From positions 17,182 through 81,181 of the forward strand of contig CAZDZY010000001.1 in assembly GCA_964510055.1 (NCBI GenBank): a stretch of 64,000 nucleotides of DNA, written 5' to 3'. Positions 1-7,931 of this stretch are shown here, in pieces. The stretch is from DTFZ01 sp964510055 (GTDB lineage Bacteria; Bacillota; Clostridia; Christensenellales; SZUA-584). Positions within the stretch are counted from its first letter, which is position 1. The number at the start of each line of letters is the position of its first letter. Under the pieces are notes generated by a model. It saw only the letters and a list, made by a program, of their open reading frames with translations, searched no databases and was not told the DNA's origin. The position numbers were made by a program, and so were the translations under genes.

Positions 1-1
1 A

Positions 2-643
2 AAAAAATCAACCCCCAGGCTTATACTTCTTTTCAGCAGCTACGCGTTTTTCAGCTCGGTTGATTTTGTGTTTGCTGAGAAATGGTGGATTCCATTTTTA
101 TATCTTATTGCGGGCTTGCTGCCGGCAGTATTCGAGCTTATAAGGCATGGCCGTCTGGTAAAGATATCTCCTTTGCAGCAACAAAGATACGATGGAATGT
201 TAATTGCCGCAGGAGTGCTTTCCATTATTTGCATTGCCTTTCACATCTATGCTTTTTTATCAGATGTACAGTTATATAAAAGGTTTGGATCCGATATCTT
301 GGCGTCCTATTATTACAATTTCGCTGTCGGCTCTATAAGATTTGTTTGCACAGGTCTATTCTGTTTCTTTAAATACCGCCGCACCGGCGTGTTTTACCGC
401 ATATTTTTTATCGGATCGGCCGCAATTGGCTTTTTATTCTTTCCCTTTTATATCATTGATACCATGATACGCGCTGCAAATGCTACCTATTCGTATGTGG
501 ATCCGTTGCGTATCGTTGGTTCGATGATTCCGTTCGCTCTCGTCTTCCTTATATTGATACAAGCTTTCAAAACAAGGCATGACAGCCTTATATCGCGGGA
601 GCATATGGATATTACCCCGCAGGCGGAAATACCCGTTTCTTAA
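2..643 (+). CDS. Integral membrane protein, 5'-truncated by the window edge
   Basis: The frame is open from the first bases of the window. The residues before the first GTG (position 68) align with the middle of the two following paralogs (pattern K-x-TP-x-x-x-L followed by a hydrophobic stretch), so the gene begins outside the window and position 68 is not its start. The visible part is mostly hydrophobic, with about five membrane segments, and carries a family motif seen in all three paralogs: RRTGV-[FL]-YR-[IM]-FF. It ends with a polar tail. No known family is recognised. It is the first of three tandem same-strand copies, about 100 bp before the next. Function unknown. Confidence 0.75.
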   Translation, partial: KKSTPRLILLFSSYAFFSSVDFVFAEKWWIPFLYLIAGLLPAVFELIRHGRLVKISPLQQQRYDGMLIAAGVLSIICIAFHIYAFLSDVQLYKRFGSDILASYYYNFAVGSIRFVCTGLFCFFKYRRTGVFYRIFFIGSAAIGFLFFPFYIIDTMIRAANATYSYVDPLRIVGSMIPFALVFLILIQAFKTRHDSLISREHMDITPQAEIPVS

Positions 644-745
644 TGATTTATTATTCGGCATCATTCGCTCGATTATGCCAATATCTTCTTGTAACGCCAT
701 TATCCCTCATGTATAATACAGGCTAAGGTAAGACAGGGGGTATTT

Positions 746-1567
746 ATGAAACGGATCATATATATATTAGCAGCAATTTTCTCTGCCGTTGCCGCATTGA
801 TATTTATCATCGAGTTTATTTCCGGTATGGGTGAATACAGTGTATATTACGGCGGATTTTTCTTTTATCTCTACCGCTGTCCGGAAATCGCTGTACTAGT
901 GGTGTTCTCTATATTTTCTGTTGTTCAGCTTAAAAAGCACACCCCGAAGATAATGCTGGTTTTATGCGGATATGTTTTCTTAGAGGCTGCTCTGACTTTA
1001 AACGGCCAATACCTGCTCGGCCTGTTGTTGATGTCTACTGCATTAATACCCGCAATATACGAGTTTTCGCGTTACGGCATGATGGTACGGCAGCAGCCGA
1101 AGAAAAGCGAGAAGCGCCGCTGGCTGCTTGCGGCCGGGGCGGCGCTTGCGCTGGGGCTTACCGCTTACAGGGTATTCTTAAGTATCATGCAGGCTGTCAG
1201 GATCGAATACGATGGCTCTATAACTTATCCACTGGGGGGCGCCTTAATATATTATCCGTCAGGTATCATCGGCATTGCCGTACTGCTCAGTGCCGCGGCT
1301 TTCTGCTTTTTGACGAATCGCCGCACAGGTGTTCTTTACAGGATGTTTTTCACCGGCTGCATCCTATTCGATGCGCTTAATACGATTTTACTCTATTACA
1401 ACGTTATTTTCCTTAGTGATCATATTCCGGATACGTCGGTAAGAATATTCGTACTTTTTGAGGCCTTATACGCGCTGTTTATATTGTTTATATTACTGCA
1501 CGCTCTTTTAACAAGGCGAAGCGGCCTTGTAACGCCGGAAGCGCCGGATATTACGGAACTGGCTTAA
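746..1567 (+). CDS. Integral membrane protein, second of three tandem paralogs
   Basis: A 273-residue very hydrophobic protein with about seven or eight predicted membrane segments. The start ATG has an AGACAGGGGG purine tract just upstream. It shares with its neighbours the order: N-terminal KR-x-IYIL segment, a K-[KS]-x-TP loop near residue 67, an [AL]-IPA-[IV]-YEFS-[RH]-[YH]-GMMVR loop near residue 115, and RRTGVLYRMFFTGC near residue 190. The cytoplasmic C terminus is short and polar. The array probably arose by duplication. Transport, sensing or structural roles are all possible; I do not recognise a family. Confidence 0.75.
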   Translation: MKRIIYILAAIFSAVAALIFIIEFISGMGEYSVYYGGFFFYLYRCPEIAVLVVFSIFSVVQLKKHTPKIMLVLCGYVFLEAALTLNGQYLLGLLLMSTALIPAIYEFSRYGMMVRQQPKKSEKRRWLLAAGAALALGLTAYRVFLSIMQAVRIEYDGSITYPLGGALIYYPSGIIGIAVLLSAAAFCFLTNRRTGVLYRMFFTGCILFDALNTILLYYNVIFLSDHIPDTSVRIFVLFEALYALFILFILLHALLTRRSGLVTPEAPDITELA

Positions 1568-1598
1568 ACGCGTCCGTGAACGTAACAGGAGGGCAAAA

Positions 1599-2429
1599 AT
1601 GAAACGTACTATATACATTTTAACGGCTTTTATTTCGGCGGTCACCGTCGCGGTACTTTACATTGAGTATATTTCAGAAGTTGATTTATCTGGCGGATAT
1701 TTCTTTAGCCCTGAACGCTCGATGCTGATTGCCGCCGTTCTTGCGCTCGTCGTATTGTCAGCGGTCCAGCTTATAAAACACACGCCTGGGTTAATACTTA
1801 TCGTTTGCGGATTTGTTTTCATAGCGTCTTCCTCGGCACAGTACAACGATATGTATTACAGCCGGTTCAGCGCTTTGCTGCTCCTGGCCGCGGCGCTCAT
1901 ACCCGCCGTATACGAGTTCTCGCACCACGGAATGATGGTGAGGCGGGAGCCTATGGCGCAATGGCAGAGCCGCTGGCGCTGGCTTACTAAAGCCGTGGCA
2001 GCGTTGGCCGCTTTCAGGTCCTTTCCTTTTTTGCTGAATATAATGATAGATATCAGGATCAACGCCGGCAGCAACATACTGGGGTCTTACTCGGCAGATA
2101 TACTGGGCATATCCGCGCTTATCTGTTTCGCAGTCTTCTGCAGGCTTATGGACCGCCGCACAAGCGCGCTTTACAGGGCGTTCTTCACCGGCTGTATCAT
2201 ATTCGACGCGGTCCAGACAGTTTTTATCGGTAACAACAGGTTTTTTTCAAATACCTTTCCGAACCAGACAGTCAAGGCGTTGTTTATATTCCTCGAAATC
2301 ATATATGTGCTGTTCATATTGCTTATACTCATACACGCGTTTCTATCGAGACGCGCCAGCCTGATATCGCAGGTATATGATGAAGTTTCACGGCAGACGG
2401 GAACACCGGCCGAAAACATACGGCAATGA
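1599..2429 (+). CDS. Integral membrane protein, third of three tandem paralogs
   Basis: A 276-residue multi-spanning membrane protein clearly related to the gene before it: same start KRTIYIL, same K-HTPG loop, same YEFSHHGMMVR loop and RRTSALYRAFFTGC motif. The start ATG follows an ideal AGGAGGGCAAAA ribosome binding site 31 bp after the previous stop, so the two are probably co-transcribed. Divergence between copies is spread over the whole length, so the duplications are not recent. Function unknown. Confidence 0.75.
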   Translation: MKRTIYILTAFISAVTVAVLYIEYISEVDLSGGYFFSPERSMLIAAVLALVVLSAVQLIKHTPGLILIVCGFVFIASSSAQYNDMYYSRFSALLLLAAALIPAVYEFSHHGMMVRREPMAQWQSRWRWLTKAVAALAAFRSFPFLLNIMIDIRINAGSNILGSYSADILGISALICFAVFCRLMDRRTSALYRAFFTGCIIFDAVQTVFIGNNRFFSNTFPNQTVKALFIFLEIIYVLFILLILIHAFLSRRASLISQVYDEVSRQTGTPAENIRQ

Positions 2430-2495
2430 TACTTTTCTTAAGGATGCCGGCGTGAAAAGCTATATTATACGGATAAAAAGATTGGAGCAGGATAC

Positions 2496-3101
2496 TTGAA
2501 AGATCTTATATCGTTATCGAAAACGCTTAAAAGAAGGGGCTTCGAAGTCGAAGTGTGCAGGGATAAAGCTCAGGCGCGCGATGCTGTCAGGCGGATCATC
2601 GAAGCGAACGGCCCTGCCGGCTCGGCAGGGTTCGGCAATTCCGACACGATAAGGAGCCTCGGCTTGTATGATATGCTGTCGGAATATACCCCGAATATCT
2701 ATAAACACGAACCGGGAATCGGTTCAGACGCCGACAGAAAGGCGCTCATCTCCGATTATTACTTTTCTTCCGCTAACGCCGTCTCGCTGGACGGCCATAT
2801 AGTGAATATAGACGGCACGGGCAACAGGACTGCGGCCACGTGCTTCGGCCCGAAGCGGCTCATTTATGTTATCGGCAGGAACAAGATAACGGGAACACTG
2901 GAGGAGGCTTTGCGGCGCGCAAAGCAGGCCGCGGCAAAACTTGCCGCAATGGCTAAAAGAAAAACGCCGTGCGCCGTTACCGGGGAGTGCGGCGACTGCC
3001 TTTCGCCGGAATGCGTCTGCGCGATAACAACCATACACAGGAAAAAGCCTTACGGCATAGACATATCAGTCATTTTGATAGACGAAGACCTGGGGTTATA
3101 G
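2496..3101 (+). CDS. LUD-domain protein (lactate-utilization LutC/LldG-like)
   Basis: A 201-residue protein starting with TTG, chosen because GGAGCAGG lies at the right distance and the family's N-terminal helix begins here. The family fold is shown by GSAGFGNSDTIR near residue 45, the SANAVSLDGHIVNIDGTGNR segment near residue 93, and RLIYVIGRNKI near residue 121. The C-terminal part has a cysteine cluster (C-AVTGEC-x2-C-x4-C-x-C) seen in the stand-alone clostridial LUD subfamily. LUD proteins are linked to lactate oxidation, but here no LutA or LutB partner is adjacent, so the substrate is unknown. Its stop overlaps the convergent neighbour by 6 bp. Confidence 0.85.
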   Translation: MKDLISLSKTLKRRGFEVEVCRDKAQARDAVRRIIEANGPAGSAGFGNSDTIRSLGLYDMLSEYTPNIYKHEPGIGSDADRKALISDYYFSSANAVSLDGHIVNIDGTGNRTAATCFGPKRLIYVIGRNKITGTLEEALRRAKQAAAKLAAMAKRKTPCAVTGECGDCLSPECVCAITTIHRKKPYGIDISVILIDEDLGL

Positions 3102-3680
3102 TAAACACTTTCCCGGTGCATCTTTCAGCATTGCAGTCATCGGCAGCGCTCCCGCATACGTCTTTATGCTGTAGATGCTCCAAATGTATTTGACCCCGTC
3201 CCTGCCGGAACTCATCTTCGCGAACCATATGTCGTTGTCCAGAAGGTACAGCGTGAAGCCGGGCGAATAATCGGACGGCTCGCAGAGAACGCACTGGTAC
3301 TTTTGTTTGTATCTCGAGATATCCGGCGCGCCGGAGATTTCCGGAGCTATGAACAGAGCTTTAAAATCGTTATCTCTGACTTCTGAGAATTTATAACCGA
3401 TATCGTAACTTCGTCCTTCCCCCGATGCGCCTGTTATTGTCAGCTTATCTTTCGCAAGCGTGTAGTATTCCTCATAGCCGTCGAAAGCGAGAAGCGAGCT
3501 TAAGCCGTTCATATATATCTGCTTTTCAAATATGTAATTTCCGTAAAACTCTTCCGCTGAAACAGGTAATAGATATGCCGGAACTGCCGCAAAAATTACG
3601 AACACGGCAGCCGCCGCGAGCATCAGGACCGCCGCAGCCCAAAACAACGGCTTTTTCATTAAACCTATTGGACCTTTCAT
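3096..3680 (-). CDS. Single-span membrane protein resembling a BlaR1/M56 C-terminal tail
   Basis: A 194-residue protein with one N-terminal membrane segment (about residues 10-36) and an extracellular domain of about 150 residues. It follows blaI by 2 bp, and its AAGGAGG lies inside the end of blaI, so the two are translationally coupled. In clostridial operons this position normally holds a BlaR1-type M56 protease. The K-KPLFWAAAVL start resembles the segment that follows the protease domain in those proteins (from memory), but the multi-span HExxH protease portion is absent. It may be a decapitated receptor, or an unrelated secreted protein under BlaI control. The extracellular part gives no recognised motif. 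Confidence 0.6.
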   Translation of the reverse strand: MKGPIGLMKKPLFWAAAVLMLAAAAVFVIFAAVPAYLLPVSAEEFYGNYIFEKQIYMNGLSSLLAFDGYEEYYTLAKDKLTITGASGEGRSYDIGYKFSEVRDNDFKALFIAPEISGAPDISRYKQKYQCVLCEPSDYSPGFTLYLLDNDIWFAKMSSGRDGVKYIWSIYSIKTYAGALPMTAMLKDAPGKCLL

Positions 3681-3682
3681 AT

Positions 3683-4045
3683 CTATTCCTCCTTATGGCG
3701 GTCGATAAGCTCCTTTAATTGCCGGGCTTCTTCCTCCGATAGCTTTTCCCCGCTTAAAAACGAAGACACAAACAGCGGCAGTGAGCCTTTGAACGCCCTT
3801 TTCATGACAGCGCGGCTCTCGTACTCCTGCGCCTGCTTACGATTTATGAGCGAAGTCACCGTTGCGGCTTCGTTGCTCATTATGCCTTTATCGCAAAGTT
3901 TTTTCAGAATAGTGTATGTAGTCGTCCGCTTCCAGCCGAGCCTTTCCCCGCTGAGTTTGCAGAGCTCCGGCGAGCCTACGGGCTCACTTTCCCATATGAT
4001 ATCCGCCAGTTTATACTCGGCGTCCGTCATCTTAATGTCTTTCAT
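3683..4045 (-). CDS. BlaI/MecI/CopY-family transcriptional repressor
   Basis: A 120-residue protein of normal family length. It has the N-terminal winged helix typical of penicillinase repressors: MTDAEYKLADIIWE, then the recognition region GWKRTTTYTILKKLCDKG near residues 35-52, and a C-terminal dimerisation half ending in EEARQLKELIDRHKEE. Such repressors bind paired dyads and are inactivated when a membrane sensor triggers cleavage. Two perfect dyads lie just upstream, over its own promoter, so autoregulation is very likely. No beta-lactamase gene is adjacent, and no sensor protease is encoded next to it, so the signal is unclear. Confidence 0.92.
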   Translation of the reverse strand: MKDIKMTDAEYKLADIIWESEPVGSPELCKLSGERLGWKRTTTYTILKKLCDKGIMSNEAATVTSLINRKQAQEYESRAVMKRAFKGSLPLFVSSFLSGEKLSEEEARQLKELIDRHKEE

Positions 4046-4063
4046 ATCCTGCTCCTTGTTTTC

Positions 4064-4118
4064 AGTCTATGCTTGTAGACTATGAATTCAGTCTATAACC
4101 TTAGACTTTAAATGTCAA
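4064..4118 (-). promoter_or_regulatory. Promoter and twin operators of the BlaI operon
   Basis: Two perfect inverted repeats with identical architecture, AGTCTA-N6-TAGACT, at 4064-4081 and 4090-4107. Their centres are 26 bp apart. On the minus strand a perfect -35 TTGACA lies at 4113-4118, and the upstream dyad fills the -35 to -10 interval (candidate -10 at 4090-4097). Binding of BlaI dimers here would block RNA polymerase directly. The assignment to BlaI rests on position and on the dyad type usual for the family. Confidence 0.85.
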
Positions 4119-4221
4119 GAAGAAAAATGGAAATAAACAATATTATCAGTAACAGTGAAAAGGCTTGAGCAAACAGTCCGTTCTTTACTTTCACGAAATG
4201 GAATTAGGTGTCATTTTTTTA

Positions 4222-4740
4222 TTAAGATAATGTGTAAATAATATTTTCTCTATAACTTGTGTCCTTTTCTTTCAATTCTATTATAGAGTTTTGAATATCA
4301 AAATTAATATAAAATTCAGCATAATACTCAGTGTTACTATGAGCATTTAAAAAACATTTAAACTGCACAGCTTCTTTTTCTATATTACCAGGATTACCTT
4401 TTAATGCAGCACATTCAATTAACGTTTCTTTTTGCATTTTTAAATCTACATTTTCAAGCTCATATAAACTAGATAGTGCATTTATAAAGTCATCAGAATA
4501 TCTGCCTAAAGAAATAATCTTTATACCATCCTTATAAAATTTTAAGGTACTTACATCATTGTTAACTATCCCCAACATATTTGATTTTATAAGAAAACTT
4601 AATCCAACTATATTGTCTTTAAATTTTCCAAAGCATTCAATATAATAGCCGCTGAATAAACTTCTCTTTGATTTTGTTATTTGAAATGTTAAGTCCTCAA
4701 ATCCTTCTTCTGAATTTTCATTGATTTGTTTATATTCCAT
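4222..4740 (-). CDS. AT-rich orphan protein, unknown function
   Basis: A 172-residue protein with no signal peptide and no membrane segment. Its composition is much richer in A+T than every neighbour, and its codons use A and T endings heavily, which suggests recent acquisition. A good AGGAGAAACG site precedes the ATG. The sequence is rich in Glu, Asn, Lys and aromatic residues, with alternating beta-type segments (YYAEFYINFDI near residue 140). The style recalls stand-alone immunity proteins of polymorphic toxins, but I cannot place it in a named family and no toxin gene is next to it. Confidence 0.6.
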   Translation of the reverse strand: MEYKQINENSEEGFEDLTFQITKSKRSLFSGYYIECFGKFKDNIVGLSFLIKSNMLGIVNNDVSTLKFYKDGIKIISLGRYSDDFINALSSLYELENVDLKMQKETLIECAALKGNPGNIEKEAVQFKCFLNAHSNTEYYAEFYINFDIQNSIIELKEKDTSYRENIIYTLS

Positions 4741-4782
4741 TTTTCGTTTCTCCTTTCTTACTTAATCTTTTTCAGGGTTATA

Positions 4783-5157
4783 TTATTCGGATACCGCCGA
4801 TATCTCCTGTTGTATTTTCTTCGGCAGTTTCTTTACTACATATGAATACGAATGGTCTATCATCATTTTCAGTTCCGCATCGGGGACGACGCCGTTAAGG
4901 AATATGGTGTTGAAATACGGCGCGACCTGCGGAGGGCAGTGATAGCCCCGCACTACGGTTCCGGGGTACATTCCGCGGAAGAACTCCCCCGCCGCCATCT
5001 CGCAGTTAAGCGTTAATTTAAGGTCTTCTTTTTTTGGATACACTTGCGCGAACAGCCTGCCCTTAACCTTTACGCAGACGGGTATCTCGCCGAAAGGATA
5101 GTCGATATGCGCACCCGGCTTTAATAGGCAGTGATCCAATATTTCTTTTATGTCCAT
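4783..5157 (-). CDS. MmcQ/YjbR-family protein
   Basis: A 124-residue protein matching the MmcQ/YjbR fold (CyaY-like alpha/beta) in length and landmarks: the N-terminal KPGAHIDYPFGE box near residues 12-23, a K-VKGRLFAQVYP strand, the LKLTLNC strand, and the C-terminal I-DHSYSYVVKKLPKK helix. Members are described as possible DNA-binding proteins, but the biochemical role is not established. It is followed downstream on the same strand by a gap before the AT-rich orphan. Confidence 0.88.
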   Translation of the reverse strand: MDIKEILDHCLLKPGAHIDYPFGEIPVCVKVKGRLFAQVYPKKEDLKLTLNCEMAAGEFFRGMYPGTVVRGYHCPPQVAPYFNTIFLNGVVPDAELKMMIDHSYSYVVKKLPKKIQQEISAVSE

Positions 5158-5200
5158 ATCTTTACGCCAAAAAACTTAATGCCTTTGGAGCCTCTCATAT

Positions 5201-6070
5201 TCACTCTATAACTTTCTTCGCGTAATCGAGCGCAGTCTTCGCGGCCGCAATCCCCCCGAGCGACGTTTCGCGCAGCTCGTGGGGCATCATACGCCCCACC
5301 TTTGCCATAGCCGCGACAACTTCGTCGAACGGTATAGCGCTCTTTATGCCCGCGAGAGCAAGGTCGGCGGAAAGCATGGCGTTAGCCGTGCCTGATGCGT
5401 TGCGCTTTGAGCAGGGCGATTCCACGAGCCCGGCGACAGGGTCGCAGACAAGCCCCATAACGTTTTTAAGAGCAACGGCCGCGGCTTCTACAGCCGTTCG
5501 GGGCGCGCCGCCCATCATCTCGACTATCGCGGCGGCAGCCATCGCAGCCGCCGAGCCGCATTCCGCCTGGCACCCGCCGTACGCTCCCGATAAAGTCGCG
5601 GCGGACTCTATAATCATACCTATGCCTGAAGCGGTAAGCAGCCCTTTTAACAGCGAATCTTCAGGCAGCGAAAACTTCTCGGCTACGCCTATTATCGCCG
5701 CGGGCAGTATGCCACTCGACCCGGCCGTGGGGGCGGCGCATATCTTTCCCATCGAAGCGTTCACTTCAAGGCACGAAAGCGCGCGCGACATGGCGAGCAC
5801 GAACGCCTCTCCGCATACCGTGTTTTTCCCTTTTGCGTAATCGTACAGTTTCTTCGCGTCGCCGCTGATTAGCCCGCCGCGCGTTTTAAGCGGTTTCTCC
5901 CTCGCGGCCTCGCTCGAGCCGCGCATCACTTCAAGGTATCCGCGCAGCTTCCGCAGAACTTCGTCCTTCGGCGTTTCAGTGACGGCGCACTCCCTTTCGA
6001 GTATTATTTCGCTAATAGCGCACGAGCGCTTCTCACATAGTGCAAGCAATTCTTCAGCGTTTTTAAACAT
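5201..6070 (-). CDS. sdaAA: L-serine dehydratase, iron-sulfur-dependent, alpha subunit
   Basis: Catalyses deamination of L-serine to pyruvate and ammonia together with the beta subunit. The 289-residue protein has the family's catalytic boxes: ICAAPTAGSSG near residue 109, GGCQAECGSAAAM near 165, and GLVCDPVAGLVESPC-x-x-RN near 206-222. The cysteines of the second and third boxes are those expected to hold the oxygen-labile [4Fe-4S] cluster, with the substrate hydroxyl as the fourth ligand. The gene follows sdaAB in the same operon, a common clostridial order. Such enzymes support amino-acid fermentation in anaerobes. Confidence 0.97.
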   Translation of the reverse strand: MFKNAEELLALCEKRSCAISEIILERECAVTETPKDEVLRKLRGYLEVMRGSSEAAREKPLKTRGGLISGDAKKLYDYAKGKNTVCGEAFVLAMSRALSCLEVNASMGKICAAPTAGSSGILPAAIIGVAEKFSLPEDSLLKGLLTASGIGMIIESAATLSGAYGGCQAECGSAAAMAAAAIVEMMGGAPRTAVEAAAVALKNVMGLVCDPVAGLVESPCSKRNASGTANAMLSADLALAGIKSAIPFDEVVAAMAKVGRMMPHELRETSLGGIAAAKTALDYAKKVIE

Positions 6071-6115
6071 TTTTCCTCCCGGCGTTTTCCCGGAGCCTTG
6101 AGCCTCCGGCAGCGA

Positions 6116-6775
6116 TCAAAGCTTAGGCAGGCTTCGTACGCTCTTTATCTCTTTTATCTTTTTTATGCTGTCAACAGCGCCCTGCGGCACATCTCCGTCG
6201 CATTGTATTGTCATTGAGGCGAGCTCTCCCCTCTGCTGCCGTGATACTTCCATAGCCCCTATGTTTACCCCGAATCTTGCCAGCACGCCCGAAACTTCAG
6301 CGATGACTCCCCGCTTGTCGTTATGCGTTATCACTATCGCCGGGTATTCCCCGCTTAAGGCTATATCAAATCCGTCGTATTCCGTGAGCATTATACTGCC
6401 GCCGCCAACGGAAGAGCCCGTCACAGTATGTTTTCCTTCCGGCGTATCAAAGAATATCCGCACAGTGTTATCATGCACCTCGCCAAGGTCGGCAGTCTCG
6501 AAAGTTACTTCCTTGCCCGCTTGCTTCGCCAGCCTGAGGGCCTCTTTTAGCCTTTCGTCGCTTTCCCTTATGCCTATAAGGCCCGCCGCAATAGCGATAT
6601 CGGTGCCGTGCCCTTTCCCGGTGGCGGCGAACGAGCCGTGCAGCACGCATCTCGCTTTGCTAAAATCCCCGGCCAGCGAAGCCGCAAGCCTGGCTATCCT
6701 CGCGGCGCCCGCGGTATGCGAACTCGAAGGGCCTATCATAACGGGCCCTAATATATCGAAAACGCTCTCTTTCAT
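6116..6775 (-). CDS. sdaAB: L-serine dehydratase, iron-sulfur-dependent, beta subunit
   Basis: A 219-residue partner of SdaAA. It opens with the family signature GPVMIGPSSSHTAGAARIA (residues 10-28) and ends with an ACT domain from about residue 148 (AIVITHNDKRGVIAEVSGVL). ACT domains bind amino acids and are thought to sense serine in this enzyme class. The AGGAG site lies just before the ATG, and 45 bp separate it from sdaAA. A G-C hairpin (CCAC with GTGG) lies in the short leader upstream of the start. Confidence 0.97.
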   Translation of the reverse strand: MKESVFDILGPVMIGPSSSHTAGAARIARLAASLAGDFSKARCVLHGSFAATGKGHGTDIAIAAGLIGIRESDERLKEALRLAKQAGKEVTFETADLGEVHDNTVRIFFDTPEGKHTVTGSSVGGGSIMLTEYDGFDIALSGEYPAIVITHNDKRGVIAEVSGVLARFGVNIGAMEVSRQQRGELASMTIQCDGDVPQGAVDSIKKIKEIKSVRSLPKL

Positions 6776-6858
6776 ATGCTTTTCTCCTCGAAATTATTTT
6801 ACCACTTAAGCCGGTGGAAAAAAAGAACGGTATATGGGGAAAAAATTTAAATTATTGC

Positions 6859-6888
6859 TTGCATTTTGCAATCATTGTGTGTTACAAT
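6859..6888 (+). promoter_or_regulatory. Promoter of the 28-codon gene
   Basis: TTGCAT (6859-6864) and TACAAT (6883-6888) with an 18-bp spacer, reading rightward from the gap upstream of sdaAB. The predicted transcript would have an untranslated leader of about 100 nt before the small ORF. Confidence 0.5.
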
Positions 6889-6991
6889 ATCTTCAGGTTG
6901 AAGATAATTTTCAGTTCTGAACCCAAAGAAGGGCGCATATACATCTTTGACCGGCATGAAATAGTTATTAATTTATAGGAGGTTTATATAT

Positions 6992-7078
6992 ATGAACTTT
7001 ATGGAGTTTTACGCTGCATGTTTGGTCACAGCCTTATCGGATGACGTCAGGTTCGTGTCTGAAGACGAAAAGCAGTAA
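6992..7078 (+). CDS. 28-residue small protein with its own promoter and terminator
   Basis: A short ORF behind a textbook AGGAGG (6978-6983) at a workable distance, followed directly by a strong intrinsic terminator. Together with the upstream promoter this makes a complete transcription unit of about 230 nt. The product begins MNFMEFYAACLVTALS, a short amphipathic or membrane-active stretch, and ends with an acidic tail (VSEDEKQ). No family is recognised. It could be a genuine microprotein or a translated leader of a regulatory RNA. Confidence 0.6.
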   Translation: MNFMEFYAACLVTALSDDVRFVSEDEKQ

Positions 7079-7096
7079 ACACTGCTTAAACATGCG

Positions 7097-7126
7097 GCTC
7101 CGGAAAATGGTTTTCCGGGGCTTTTA
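7097..7126 (+). terminator. Intrinsic terminator after the 28-codon gene
   Basis: Stem GCTCCGGAAAA with TTTTCCGGGGC around a TGG loop (7097-7121), one G-U pair, followed by CTTTTATT. Confidence 0.85.
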
Positions 7127-7153
7127 TTCTCTAAAGGGGCATGTCTTAAAAGT

Positions 7154-7178
7154 AAAAGCCGGCTAAGCCGGCTTTTTA
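7154..7178. terminator. Bidirectional terminator between convergent units
   Basis: AAAAGCCGGC and GCCGGCTTTT around TAA, flanked by an A tract on one side and a T tract on the other, so it can work on both strands. It separates the 28-codon unit from the leftward coat genes. Confidence 0.8.
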
Positions 7179-7225
7179 CTTGGAGATCCCCTAATTTAGT
7201 GCAGCATTATCCGCTGAATGCTTGA

Positions 7226-7495
7226 CTACCATTGCGTGTTTTGGCCGCCGCCCTGAAACTCGCTTTTTACCTGTTTTATTTCAGAATCGTCAGCCATATG
7301 CGCGGGTTGGTAATAACCTTTTGACTGAGCTATCTTGTAAAGCTCATACTGAGAATTCTCATCCCCGTCCCTTATCTGCTGCAATGCAGAGCGCAGATTG
7401 GGATTTGAGCACTCCGAGATAGCGGTTTCGTATGCCGTAAGGCTGCTCTTGACAGACGCGAGCGCGTCGTTTACCATTTCTTTTTCCTGAAGCAT
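7226..7495 (-). CDS. CotF-like spore coat protein
   Basis: An 89-residue all-helical protein with the Coat_F signature: NDALASVKSSLTAYE, then NPNLRSALQQIRD-x-DE-x-SQYELYKIA and KGYYQPA near residues 60-66. The region after it is short and ends QGGGQNTQW. Coat_F proteins are found in endospore coats of Bacilli and Clostridia. It is the second gene of a two-gene unit, 11 bp after its neighbour, with GGAGGAGAGT before the start. Confidence 0.88.
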   Translation of the reverse strand: MLQEKEMVNDALASVKSSLTAYETAISECSNPNLRSALQQIRDGDENSQYELYKIAQSKGYYQPAHMADDSEIKQVKSEFQGGGQNTQW

Positions 7496-7506
7496 ATACT
7501 CTCCTC

Positions 7507-7692
7507 CTAAGATAAGAACGACATAAGCTGCTGCTTAGTCTTTTGCGCGTCCTGGGCGCATTTCTCGAAGTGCTGTTTTACCTGCGGATCTGTGCACTGC
7601 TGCGCATACGTCTGCGATTTCTGGAACGCGGTCTCGTGCGCCCCAATCAAATGCCGGAGATGCTGCAGCTCAAGCTTGTTTATCTGTGACAT
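7507..7692 (-). CDS. Short helical spore-coat-associated protein
   Basis: A 61-residue, charged, all-helical protein (LELQHLRHLIGAHET near the N terminus, then a Gln/Lys-rich helix with C-TDPQVKQHF). It looks like the N-terminal half of a Coat_F-type helical bundle and is co-transcribed with the CotF-like gene. An AAAGGAG site precedes the ATG. Its role in the spore is inferred from this pairing and from the upstream sigma-G-like promoter. Confidence 0.75.
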   Translation of the reverse strand: MSQINKLELQHLRHLIGAHETAFQKSQTYAQQCTDPQVKQHFEKCAQDAQKTKQQLMSFLS

Positions 7693-7722
7693 AATAAAGG
7701 ACTCCTTTCAATGTTATGTTTT

Positions 7723-7752
7723 TATTATTTTTCAGGTGAAACGTGATTATGC
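7723..7752 (-). promoter_or_regulatory. Candidate sigma-G (forespore) promoter of the coat pair
   Basis: On the minus strand GCATA (7748-7752) and AATAATA (7723-7729) are separated by 18 bp. These match the B. subtilis sigma-G pattern (GMATR, then CATWMTA) except for one base. The position is right for the two coat genes. Confidence 0.4.
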
Positions 7753-7931
7753 AGAAAAGCGGGCTTTATATAAATCCAGAAAAGTCAAAAATCAAGATGT
7801 TTGATACTTCCATATCACTGTCATCGTTTGATTTCCTCAAAAAATAATATAAAAATCAACAGGTTGCCCTGGCTGTTTCCATATTGTCTTATACTAATAT
7901 AGTATGATGTGTATTTATATGTTTATCGTTG

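Noticed and set aside
5346..6809. Long open frames on the plus strand opposite sdaAA and sdaAB
   Set aside because: They are shadows of strongly conserved coding genes on the other strand, with no ribosome binding site and biased composition.
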